This document shows positions 1-8,626 of a stretch of DNA of 13,268 nt, piece after piece. Position 1 is the stretch's first letter. The number at the start of each line of letters is the position of its first letter. Position numbers and translations under genes: made by a program. This stretch comes from CAYXDO01 sp964463485. Lineage in GTDB: Bacteria; Myxococcota; Kuafuiibacteriia; Kuafuiibacteriales; Kuafuiibacteriaceae. Where the stretch lies: the NCBI GenBank assembly GCA_964463485.1, contig CAYXDO010000240.1:1-13268 (forward strand), in the 5' to 3' direction. Under the pieces are notes generated by a model, which saw only the letters and a program-made list of their open reading frames with translations, made no database searches and was not told the origin of the DNA.

Positions 1-648
1 GTCCCAGGTGCAGCTCATCGTGTCGGCCGAGTATCCGCCGACGGCCAACCACACGCGGCTCGGGTCGGTCGCCGTGGGTGAGTCCTGGAGCGGCGCGTTT
101 CGCAGCGCGACGATGGGTTGGCCCCAGTAGACTTGGTAGTCTCGGCCCGCGTCCGCGATCGGCGCGCCAGCACGGACCTCGATGGGCAGAGTCAGGGAGG
201 ACGAGACCAAGTTGCTATTCGTGAGCGTGAGCTCGACCTTCCACGTCCCGTCTCGCTCGAGGTGCGTCTGTGGGTTCGAGGTCGGCAGCGTCTCGCTGAG
301 TATCCGCGGATGGCCGTCCGGATCGGTCAGCGTCCACCGCGCCTCGACGAGACCCGGGCTCGTGGAGCCTTGGGTGAAGGTCACGAGGTCACCCTCGACC
401 GGCTGAGGCGGATCCCACGCGAAGTCGACGGCGGGGGCGTCTTCGACCGTGTAGAGGCGCGTCGTCGAGGCCACGAGCCCCGAGTCGTCCGTCACGTCGA
501 GGCGCACCTGGTAGGCGCCGGGCTCGCGATAGGTATGAGTTGGGTATTGATCCCCAGAGGTCTCACCGTCGCCGAAATTCCACGACCACGCCACGACGCG
601 GCCGTCAGGGTCGGTCGACCGATCGTCGAACGACACCACGGGCCCGCC
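1..648 (-). other. PKD-type domains at the left end of the giant protein
   Basis: The first domain (about 648-439) is a clear PKD fold: SFDDRSTDPDGRVVAWSW is followed by NFGDGETSGDQYPTHTY and then GAYQVRLDVTDDSG. The second (about 438-165) is looser, with VDFAWDPPQPVEGDLVTF, ARWTLTDPDG and GTWKVELTLTNSN. A third begins with GAPIADAGRDYQVYWGQP and leaves the window at SCTWD. PKD domains are usual extracellular spacers in secreted bacterial enzymes and adhesins. Confidence 0.8.
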
Positions 649-3600
649 GATGTCATGCGTGTAGAGTTGGAGGTCGGTGAGTTCGACCGCGCCGCCGAAG
701 GTCTCCGTGACGACGACGTCCACGTAGCGCGCGTCGAACGGGGTCAGGTCGACCCAGTGCTCCACGGTGTCCGCGGGGAACGTGAGGGTCGCGACCGGGA
801 CGAAGTCCGCGGGCGCAGAGGTCGCGACGGACGCGTGGAGCTCGATCGTCCGCGGGCCGCGACCGGCGATGCGAGACTTCAGCCGCAAGCGATCGACGCG
901 GCGAAGGTCTCCGGAGAGGTCGATCACCAAATTCTGCGGCGCGAAGCCGTCGGAGGTCCACGAGGGGCCCACGCCCCTCGGCTCGTAAGAGATCGCGTGC
1001 TCGGGTGAGTTGCCGCTCGAGGCTGACACGATGGACGCTCCGCCCTCGAGCAGCGAAACGATCCCGCCCTGCTTGGGTCGGCCGCGCACGTCCAGGCGAT
1101 TCAGCCGGAGCTGATCGGCCGCGCCGTGGTTGGAGACCAGCTCCAGGCGGACGTAACGCGCGCGGGTCGGCGTGAAGCCAAACTCATGCGGCACCGCGTC
1201 CTGCTCGAGGTTCCCGGAAGTGACGGTCGTGAAAGGTCCAGACTCAGTCTCCGACACCGATACCGAGAAGGCGTCGAGGCTGCGCTCGGAAGCGTCTCCG
1301 GTGAGCACGACGCGATCGATCAACGGCGAGTCCCCGACGAGCTGGATCAGCACCTCTTGGTCGGTGACTTGGCGAGGGTCGCTGCGGTAGCCCCAGGAGT
1401 CGTGGATGGCGGAGAGCAACCCACCGGCCACGCCGCTCGAGACCGAGATGACGGTGGCGCCGTACTCAGAGAAAGAGACCGACCCGCCCTGGGCCACCGT
1501 GAAGGCCGCGTCGGGCGGCAGCGAGTCCAACACCTGGAGCGCGAGGGTCTGCTGGTCCGTGGCGCCCGCGGCGTCGGTGACCACGAGGGTCGCGACCTGA
1601 GTCCCGAGCTGCGAGGCGTTCGGGGTCCAGGTCAGCCGACCCGTCAGCGCCTCGATCGACATGCCCGCGGGCCCGCTCGCCAGCGTGTACGTGAGGACGT
1701 CGCCCGGATCCAGGTCGAAAGCCTCGACTTGGTAGGTGTACAAACGATCTTGGATCGCCTGGGTCTCGGGGACCGAGGAGATGTGCGGCGGATCGTTGGT
1801 GCTCGAAACATTGAGCACATAGAGCTGCAAGTCGGTCGCGCCCTCGATGTCGGTCGCGAGGAGCCCGACCTCGACGTCGCCGACTTGGTGTCGCTCCGGC
1901 GTCCACGACGTGAGGCCCGAGAGCGGGTCCACGAGCATGCCGACGGGGCCGCGCTCGAGGGAGTAGGTCACGAGATCGTTCGGATCGGGGTCGGTCGCGT
2001 GCGCGACGTAGCTGTAGAGGCCCTGCTGCACGACCGAGGTCGGCGGCGTCGAGTCGAAGACAGGTCGATCGTTCGCGATGTCCAGAACCTCGAGGACGAA
2101 GGTGGCTGAGTCCGAGAGTCCGCCCGAGTCCGTCACGGAGACGGTGACCGAGTGCGGGCCGACGTCCTCGTGGAGCGTGAGCCAGCGGAGCTCGCCGGAG
2201 TACGGCGTGATCGTGAGGCCGCCGGGGCCGGAGATCGCGAAGGTGAGGAGGTCGTGCTCGGGATCGGTCGCGCTCACGCTCGAGAGATAGACGGAGCCTT
2301 CCGGCACGCTGAGCGCGGGCAGCGAGACGAGCTCGGGCGGGTCGTTCACTTCCAAGACCTCGAGGTCGTAGGTCTGCACGGCCATCGTCCCTGCTGGATC
2401 GTGAGCGCGCACGGAGACGCGATGAAGGCCGACGTCGGCCGTCGCGGGCGTCCACTCGAGGACGCCGCTGAACGGATCGATCACCATGCCGGCGGGCGCT
2501 TCCAAGAGGCCGTAGGTGACGGGCTGGCCCTCGGGATCGAGGGCGTCCACGTCGTAGGTGTACAAAACATTCTTGTCGGTCGACGTCGGCGGGACACTCG
2601 TGATGATCGGCGCGTCATCGAGGACGTTGGGGACCTGGAGGTCGAAGATCAGGTTGGCGGAGAGCACGTCAGCGTCGGTGACGCGGAGGTGCACGCGGTG
2701 AGTACCGACGTCGACGGCCGTGGGTGTCCACTCGAGGTGACCGGTGAGCGGGGCCAAAGTCATCCCGGCAGGCGCCTCGACGAGCGTGAACGTTCGGACC
2801 TCGAGGTTCGGGTCTTCGACGATGGGGTCAAAGGTGAAGAGTTGCTGCTCCGGCGCGGTCAGCAGGGGATAGTTGACGAACCGCGGCGCCCAGCGGACAT
2901 CGACCTGAAAGTCGAAGGTGCCGACGTCGCCGTCGGCGGCGGTGGCGCTGAGGCCCACGGGCACCAGGTCCGCCGAGGCGCGGGTGAAGTCGTACCAAAC
3001 GAAGTAGCCGCACTCAGGGCCAATTCCGCAGTTGAAGAGCTGCGCGAAGGAGGTGCCGTCCGGAGGCGGCGTCGAGACGTCCGGGGTGACGGGCTCGCCG
3101 TTGGGGTCGAGGATCCGAAGCTCCGCGCTGAAGAACTGATCGCCAAAGGCCTTGGGGGGCGGCCACGCGAGGATTTGCGGCGGTCCGTCCACCAAGATCT
3201 CGGTGAAGAACGGGTGGAAAGGTCCGAGCCCATCGCTCGCCTCGGCTTGCATCGTGTGATTGCCGATGTCCGCTGGGGTGGGTGTGAACGTGTAGAGACC
3301 GGAGGCGGTGTCGACTGCGCCAGGCCCCCAAGTCAGCGCGTAACTCACCGGTCCCTGACCGCGTTCGGCCGCGAAGAGCTGGCAGGTGACCGTGTCGCCC
3401 GGCTCGGCGCGGACCGACGGAGGACAGGCCGCGAGCACGTCGGCGCCCACGGTCAACGTGTAGGCCTGAGTCGCGGTCGCGACGAGCGTACCGAAAGTAT
3501 CGTAGACGTCGGCGCGCAGCACGACGGAGTGCGTGCCCACGTCCTCGGGCGGCGGGTCGTACGTCACCGAAGCGTAGATGCCTGGGTAGCTGACGAAGAG

Positions 3601-6600
3601 TCCCGGCGGACCGGCGGCGACCACGAGGTCGAGGAACCCGTCGAGCGGCGCGTACGCGAGCTCCGGGCTGTACTCATAGACCCAGCCCGTCCGCGCGAAG
3701 AGCGGCGGCTCGCTGAGGAACTGAACCGACGGGTCGACCGCGGGGTCGACCACGCAGATGTCGAAGCGCAACAAGCTCGAGGTTCCGTCCGGCGAAATCA
3801 CCCGGAGCGTCACCGGATGGCTTCCTGAGTCGGTCGAGGTCCAACTCACATAGGTGGAGCCTTCGTTGTACACGAGGAGCTCCGTCGGACCCTCGACGAT
3901 CTCCACGCCACACTCAGGGGCCACATTGAACGACCAGTCGAACGTGGCGCCCAAGGCGACACACGAGCGGGGGCTCCGCGTCTCTACGACCTCACACCCA
4001 GGCGTGACCTGGATGAGTACCAAACCGGTGTCACTTTGCGCGCCCTCGTGGGCGTCGTAGGCGAAGAAATCGGTCCCGCTCGTGAACCCAGGATCGGCCT
4101 GGTACACGAACGATCCATCCGGCGCCACGGACACGGTCCCGTGCCGGGGCGGCTCGCGGAGGCTCGCGGTCAAGAGCAGCAAGGCGTCGCACTGGTCGCC
4201 AGGGTCGCTCTCACAATCGTTGGAGAGCAGGCCGGTCAGCGCGTCTACCGTGAGCGTCTGACCCGCTCGCACGAAGTACAAGTCTTCGGCGGCGCTCGGC
4301 GACGTAGGGGGCGCCTCTGTGGCGACGAAGGTCACGGTCACCGTGGCGACGTTCGAGCTCAGCGAGCCGTTGCTCGCCGAGTACGTGAAGCGGAGGTCCT
4401 GCGGGTCCACGAACGCACCCCAGAGCAACACCGAGAAGCTCCCGTCGGGGAGCAGGTCGACGTACCCATACTCAGGCGTGTCGATCGAGATCAGCGTCGC
4501 GGAGAGGGGCGCGCCCGCGGGGTCGTGGTCGTTCTGCAGCGCGCCGGAGGCGGTGGGGAAGCCGAAGGTGCCGCCGCTCGACGGCGCCTCGAGCCAGTAG
4601 TGATCGTCCGCGGCCACGGGCGGGAGGGCCGGACCGCCGACGATGGTCAGCGACACGGAGGCGACGTTGGAGGGACGCTGGCCGTCGAAGGCGCGGTACG
4701 CGAACGAGTCGGTCGTGAAGCCTGGGTTCGGGGTGTAGACGAAAGACCCATCCGAGAAGGCGGTGAGTGTGCCGTGCGCAGGCGGAGTCAGGAGCAGCGC
4801 GGAAAGGGCATCGAGCTCCGGGTCGGAATCGTTGGAGAGCAAACCTTCGGCCGCGGGGACGCTGAGCACGGAGCCGTCGTCGACGACGTAGGCGTCGTTG
4901 CGGGCGATGGGCGCTTGGTTGGGGTTGCCGTCGCCGACGGAGAGCTCGACGAGGACCTCGTTGGAGGTCAAAACGCCGTCGCTGTTTCGATAGACGAAAT
5001 CATCGATCCCGATGAAGGTGCTGACCGACGTGTAGACGAAGGAGCCGTCGGCATTCACGGTCACGGTGCCGTAGCGCGCGGGGCGGCGGAGCTCCGCGGT
5101 GAGCACGTCGCCCTGGTCGAGATCGTAATCATTCTGCAGAAGGCCGGGGCCGGCCACGAAGAGGGCCACGCCGGAGGTCGCGGTGTAGGCGTCCGGCACG
5201 GCCACCGGCGCGTCGGGGCGGGGGAGGACGTCGATGAAGATCTGGGCGGTCGAGGAGCCGGTCCCGTTCGTGACCGAGTAACTCATGATTACCGTGCCCA
5301 CGAAGTGGGGCCCGGGCGCGAACGCGAGCTGGCCTTCGGGCGACAAGATCGCGGCGCCGTGCTCGGGCGGCGTGACGAGGACGGTCTCGAGCGGCGTACC
5401 GTCGATGTTTACGTCGTTGATCGTGACGTTGGGCGCGGCGTTGGGCGGGACCGAGAGCGGCTCGTCTTCGTAAGTCACGTAGTGGTCGTCGACCGCGAGG
5501 ACGGCGTCTCCGCGAGGCTCCACGATCAGCGTGACCGTCGCGGGGCCCGAGAAGAGCGCGCCGTCAGAGGCTCGGTAAACGTAGCTGTCCACGCCGTGGA
5601 AGTTGGAGCTGGGTGAGTAAGTAAAGCCACCCGAGGGCGAGGTGACCAGCGTGCCGTGCGCTGGCGGCGACACGAGCTCGGCGGTCATGAGCTCCTGGTC
5701 GGGCTCGTAGTCATTTGCCAAGATTCCGGGGTCCTGGATCGTGAGGGCCTCGTCCTCCGCGAGCACGTACAAATCAGGCTGGGCGCGGGGGGCCTCGGGC
5801 ACCGGGAGGATCTCGAGGTCGACCACGGTGGAAGTCGAGGTGAGGAGCGCGTCAAAGGCCTCATAGACGAGCTCGTCGTGGCCGGTGAAGTCGGCGTCGG
5901 GCCGGTAGACGAACGATCCGTCCGGCTCCACGGCGACTGAGCCGTGCTGCGGCGAGCGGGTGAGGCGAGCGGTGAGGAGGTCGCCGTCGCTGTCGTGATC
6001 ATTGACCAGCAGCCCGAGCTCGGCGCTCACGCGGAGCACCTGCGCTTCCTCGGTCTGGTAGCTGTCTCGTCGCGCGACCGGCGGCGTGTCCTTGGGGGTG
6101 ACGGTGATCGTCACCGTGGTGGGCACCGAGGAGACTCCGTCCGAGCAGGCGTAGGTTGCGCTCACGACGCCGGTGAAGTCGGTCGGAGGCCGGAACACGA
6201 GGAGTCCTGTCTCGAACAGGTGGAAGGACGCCGGAGGCGCTTCGCCGGTCGGGAGCAGGTCGTTGGGCGCGTTGGCCGGCGGGCTGAGCGCCTGGGTCGT
6301 GAGTGCGACATTCTCGGGATCGGCGTCGTTGCCGAGGACTCCGGGCGCGCCGGTGATGAGAGTGTCATTTTCTCCGATCGCGTAGAAGTCTGGGTTGCAG
6401 GTCGGCGGGTCGTCGACGGGTGTCACCACGAGGGTGAGGATGGCGGTGGCGGTGAGTTGGCCGTCGGAGACTTCGTAGACCGCGCCGTAGGTGCCGGGTT
6501 GGCTGGGGTCGTAGGAGAGGCTGCCATCCGGGAAGATCGTCAGCGCACCTTGGGCGGGGCCGCTCAGCAAGCGGAAGGTGAGCGGGTCGTTGTCGGGATC

Positions 6601-7740
6601 CGCGTCGTTGAGACCCACGCCTGGGGCTGGAATGCCGAGCGTGGCGTGCTCCGGAGTCGTGTAGAGGTCGTTGACGGCGATCGGCGGCCGGTTGGTCTCG
6701 AGCACGTGGAAAAGGAGGTCGGCGGTGGCGGAGAGGGCGCCGTCGCTGGCGGCGTAGGTCGCCGTATCCGGTCCAGTATACAAAGGGAACGGAGTGTAAA
6801 CGAGGCCCCCCGCAGGGGCCAGGGTGAGCGTGCCGTGGAAGGGGCCTGACACCAGCGTGGCGGTGAGGGCCTGACCGTCCTGGTCGTGATCGTTGAGGAG
6901 GACTCCGGGATCCGGCACGGACAGGGTCGTGTTCTTGTCGAGGGTGTACTCATCGGGGTTGGCGACCGGCGCGTGGGGTGTGGCTGGGATGGTGATGAAG
7001 ACCGTGGCTGAGTCGAAGCTCGTCGAGTCATGCGCCTCGTAGCTGAATGAGTCCACGACGCCGGAGACACCAGAGTAAGGCAAGTAGGAGAACGCGCCGC
7101 TGACCTCGAGGCTGATCGCGCCGTAGGTCGGGGGCGTGCTGAGTAGGGCAAAGAGAGTATCCGAGTCATTGTCGGCGTCGTTGCCGAGCACGCCGGGGAT
7201 TGGGATCACCAGAGGGGTCGACTCTTGGGTCTCGTAGTGGTCGTCGATGGCGATCGGCGGGTGGTTGACGTGGGTGAGGTCGAGGTAGACGGTCGCCACG
7301 TCCGAGGCCCCTGAGGGATGAGTTGCGCGATAGGAAAACTGGTCCGGACCTTCGTACAGCGAGTTTGGAAGGATTGAGAACGAGCCGTCTGGGGCGAGCG
7401 AGACGACGCCGAACTGCGGAGGGTCCACGAGCGAGGCGCTGAGGACACCGCCGGTGGAGCTCGAGTCGTTGCCAAGCACGCCTGGAGCGGCAACGTCCAG
7501 AGGCGTACTCTCCGGAGTGGAGTAGCTGTCGTCCATCGCGGCAACGACGGTAGGCGGCGTCGATACCGCGCAGACCGGGCCGCTTGCACAGGCGACGCCT
7601 GGGTAGGGCTTGTTTGGTTTTCGGGCGTCCTGCGGGCCTGATTTCGCGGCGAGGAGGATGGGTCCAGCGCCGAGCTCGAAGCCTGCGACGACGGCGTCGT
7701 TGCGGAGCGTGAGCTCGCCCTGTATTTGATTTAGCTCGCC
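1..7740 (-). CDS. Giant modular surface/secreted protein (cadherin-like, He_PIG, discoidin, PKD domains), partial
   Basis: One reading frame runs without a stop from about 7740 to the left edge, about 2580 codons; I translated it line by line. Order of modules from the N-terminus: twelve cadherin-like domains (about 7563-3998), four atypical Ig-like segments (about 3997-2884), five He_PIG-type Ig domains (about 2883-1525), two discoidin-like domains (about 1485-652), two PKD-type domains and the start of another (648-1). Such proteins are usually exported and act as adhesins or matrix proteins; that role is inferred. No signal peptide, membrane segment or sorting signal is visible: the C-terminus is outside the window and the N-terminus is unresolved. 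The first in-frame ATG (7534-7536) cuts into the first domain, and no ATG, GTG or TTG lies in frame between it and 7897. The end given here is where frame-consistent protein-like sequence begins, not a start codon. Long plus-strand frames over the region are mirrors of this gene. Confidence 0.88.
652..1485 (-). other. Two tandem discoidin-like (F5/8 type C) domains in the giant protein
   Basis: Copy one (about 1485-1081) has SAIHDSWGYRSDPRQ, an LIQLVGDSPLIDRVVLTGD strand, SVSVSETESGPFTTV and RARYVRLELVSNHGAADQLR. Copy two (about 1068-652) has HAISYEPRGVGPSWTSDG, LVIDLSGDLRRVDRLRLKS, LHASVATSAPADFVPV and DARYVDVVVTETFGGAVELT. A loss of solvent access after 'D/E-W', an 'I-L/V-x-VDRVxL' strand and an 'ARYVxL' strand are typical of F5/8 C folds, which often bind carbohydrate or other surface ligands. 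Both copies open with a related stretch (GGSVSFSEYGATVISVSSG and GGIVSLLEGGASIVSASSG), so they arose by duplication of one module. Ligand binding is inference. Confidence 0.72.
1525..2883 (-). repeat. Five tandem He_PIG-type Ig domains in the giant protein
   Basis: Five units of about 90 residues lie at about 2883-2612, 2611-2341, 2340-2068, 2067-1792 and 1791-1525. Four show the He_PIG core of a YTYxVxAxDPxGxxVTY-like strand, a PAGMxIxPxxGxLxWTP turn (APAGMVIDPFSGVLEWTP is typical) and a DVGxHxVxVxVTDxxG strand. The 2340-2068 unit is looser, with GPGGLTITPYSGELRW in place of PAGM. Each ends in LxVLxVND or similar just before the next PP start. He_PIG domains are common spacers in long secreted bacterial proteins. 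Confidence 0.87.
2884..3997 (-). other. Four atypical Ig-like segments of the giant protein, some with paired cysteines
   Basis: Between the cadherin-like array and the He_PIG run the protein has four beta-rich segments that match neither type cleanly. The first (about 3997-3735) carries four cysteines, in PGCEVVETRSPRSC, VAPECGVE and FDICVVDP. The next two (about 3735-3420 and 3420-3180) end in DVGTHSVVLRA-like and DIGNHTMQAEASDG-like strands, which resemble the last strands of He_PIG domains. The fourth (about 3180-2885) contains FNCGIGPECGYF, a probable disulfide loop. I read them as diverged Ig-like spacers; the exact families cannot be set by eye. Confidence 0.6.
3998..7563 (-). repeat. 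Twelve tandem cadherin-like (tandem-95 / Big_9-type) domains
   Basis: Each unit spans roughly 92-108 residues. It opens with a PPxAxxDxY strand (for example PPIAIDDHYETQ, PPIAVNDLYTTPE, APVAVPDAYTATSG). An NDxDxD-type loop follows (GNDADNDSD, LNDHDQDGQ, LNDADPDND, VNDHDSDGD, QNDYDLDQGD), then PxHGTxxxxPDGSFxYTP, then FxYxxSDGxxxSxxATVxxxV. Unit boundaries fall near 7563, 7266, 6970, 6690, 6409, 6085, 5800, 5510, 5215, 4917, 4624 and 4308. This is the signature of the tandem-95 repeat family of bacterial surface proteins. The acidic loops resemble calcium sites of cadherin folds, so calcium-stiffened rods are a reasonable inference. The units are diverged at the DNA level, so the array is old and not the product of recent slippage. 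Confidence 0.88.
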
Positions 7741-7741
7741 T

Positions 7742-7847
7742 ACCGTTCCCCTCGCCCATCGAGGAGCTTTCGGGGGCGCCTGTGGCCTCGATCCAGCTCT
7801 CAGGAGGCTGGCTGCTGCGGTCCTCCTTCGAAACGCGTTCGTATTTT
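7742..7847 (-). other. Possible frame-shifted N-terminal fragment of the giant gene
   Basis: Just upstream of the giant reading frame, the sequence in that frame turns arginine- and alanine-rich, as out-of-frame GC-rich DNA does. A neighbouring frame reads KYERVSKEDRSSQPPES, then WIEATGAPESSSMGEGN, which looks more like protein and would run naturally into the in-frame ELNQIQGELTLRNDAVVAGF after a shift near 7740. This fragment is closed upstream by TGA at 7848-7850. An AAGGAGGA stretch (7821-7828 on the plus strand as its complement) looks like a ribosome site but has no start codon at a useful distance. I read this as a broken or mis-assembled 5' end; the evidence is compositional only. Confidence 0.25.
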
Positions 7848-7937
7848 CACGACGACTAAAAGCTGCCCGGACGATTTGCTCCCTGGGGCCTCGGGCCAAG
7901 AGTCGGGTTCGGTAACCACTCGCACCTGCGGCGTTGG

Positions 7938-8195
7938 GCCACGAGGTGGCTTGGCGGACCGTTCGCGCCAACAGCCTCAGGCCACGAGGTGGGGCGGGGC
8001 GCGTTTCCCGGACGGTCTCGCAGGTCACGAGCTGGGGCAAGGCCCGTTTCCCGGACGGTCTCGCGGGCATCGAGCTGGGGCAGGACCCGTTTCCCGGACG
8101 GTCTCGCAGGCCTCGAGCTGGGGCAAGACCCGTTTTCGAAACGGTCTGACGGGCCACGAGCCGGGGAAGGACCCGTTTCTGAAGCGGTTTCGCGG
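7938..8195. repeat. 43-bp tandem repeat, six full copies
   Basis: Copies start at 7938, 7981, 8024, 8067, 8110 and 8153, each exactly 43 bp; a seventh starts at 8196 and dissolves. The outer copies are the most diverged. A typical unit begins GCNTCGAGCTGGGGCA and ends CGGACGGTCTCGC(A/G)G. Each of the four inner-to-right copies holds a short inverted repeat: CCGTTTCCCGGACGG (for example 8087-8101), CCGTTTTCGAAACGG (8130-8144) and CCGTTTCTGAAGCGG (8173-8187). There are no variable spacers, so it is not a CRISPR array. The unit length shifts the reading frame from copy to copy, which argues against a protein repeat. Confidence 0.9.
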
Positions 8196-8225
8196 GCCTC
8201 GAGGCGGCGCCGGAGCTGCTTCGAG

Positions 8226-8520
8226 AGCAACATGGCGAGCATGCCGTCGCGCGCTCGAGAAAGCGCCGCGTGAGCTCGTTGCGCACAATCTCGAGCGACG
8301 CGCGATGCGGGTGAGTGTCCACGGCAGGCCTCATCCAGGCAGGTGCGTGATCCAACGGCTGAAGGCCCTTTGTCCGCGCCTCGAAAACTGAAGATCGCCC
8401 TCGCTCGCGCGGGCCTTGATGTCGGAGTCAGCACGGTCCAACGTTTGCTCGACTCGAACGAGCAACTCCGCCGCAAGGGCAGCGCAAGGTTGGTGCGCCG
8501 AGGTCTCGAGGCGGCTGGAG
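8226..8520 (-). pseudogene. Possible decayed gene between the two arrays
   Basis: On the minus strand, protein-like stretches follow each other in three frames: AELLVRVEQTLDRADSDIKA and a segment ending SRWITHLPG then stop (8331-8333), then VDTHPHRASLEIVRNELTRR with FLERA in a second frame, then RDGMLAMLLSKQLRRRLEAR in the third. The last stretch has G or C in nearly every third codon position. Joining them needs two shifts. A plus-strand frame starting GTG at 8343 and ending at 8621 is also open and reads plausibly in part (RKLKIALARAGLDVGVSTVQ). I cannot name a family for either, and GC-rich DNA can mimic this. Confidence 0.2.
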
Positions 8521-8626
8521 CACGGTGCGAGGTCCTCGCTCGAGAGCGGATACGTCGACTCCTTGGATGTAGCGGAGCCCGCGACGCGCTCGGGGCTGAC
8601 CGCGCCCACCCCGGGGGGTGAGAGCA

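Noticed and set aside
1466..2455. Minus-strand open frame of 329 codons inside the giant gene
   Set aside because: It is in another frame; its product is almost all R, A, G, D and P, and the He_PIG domains are read in the overlapping true frame.
2152..5616. Long plus-strand open frames opposite the giant gene (2152-3828 and 4036-5616, with others along 118-6849)
   Set aside because: They are codon-aligned mirrors of the minus-strand gene in GC-rich DNA. Their translations are rich in R, G, E and V without domain signatures, while the minus strand shows clear repeated domains.
7166..7759. Frame starting at ATG 7757-7759 as the true start of the giant gene
   Set aside because: It is in the wrong frame and would need a shift by about 7740; downstream it yields an arginine-rich shadow of domains 1 and 2.
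7821..7828. AAGGAGGA (minus strand) as the ribosome site of the giant gene
   Set aside because: No ATG, GTG or TTG follows at a workable distance, and the bases fit codons of a neighbouring frame (K-E-D).
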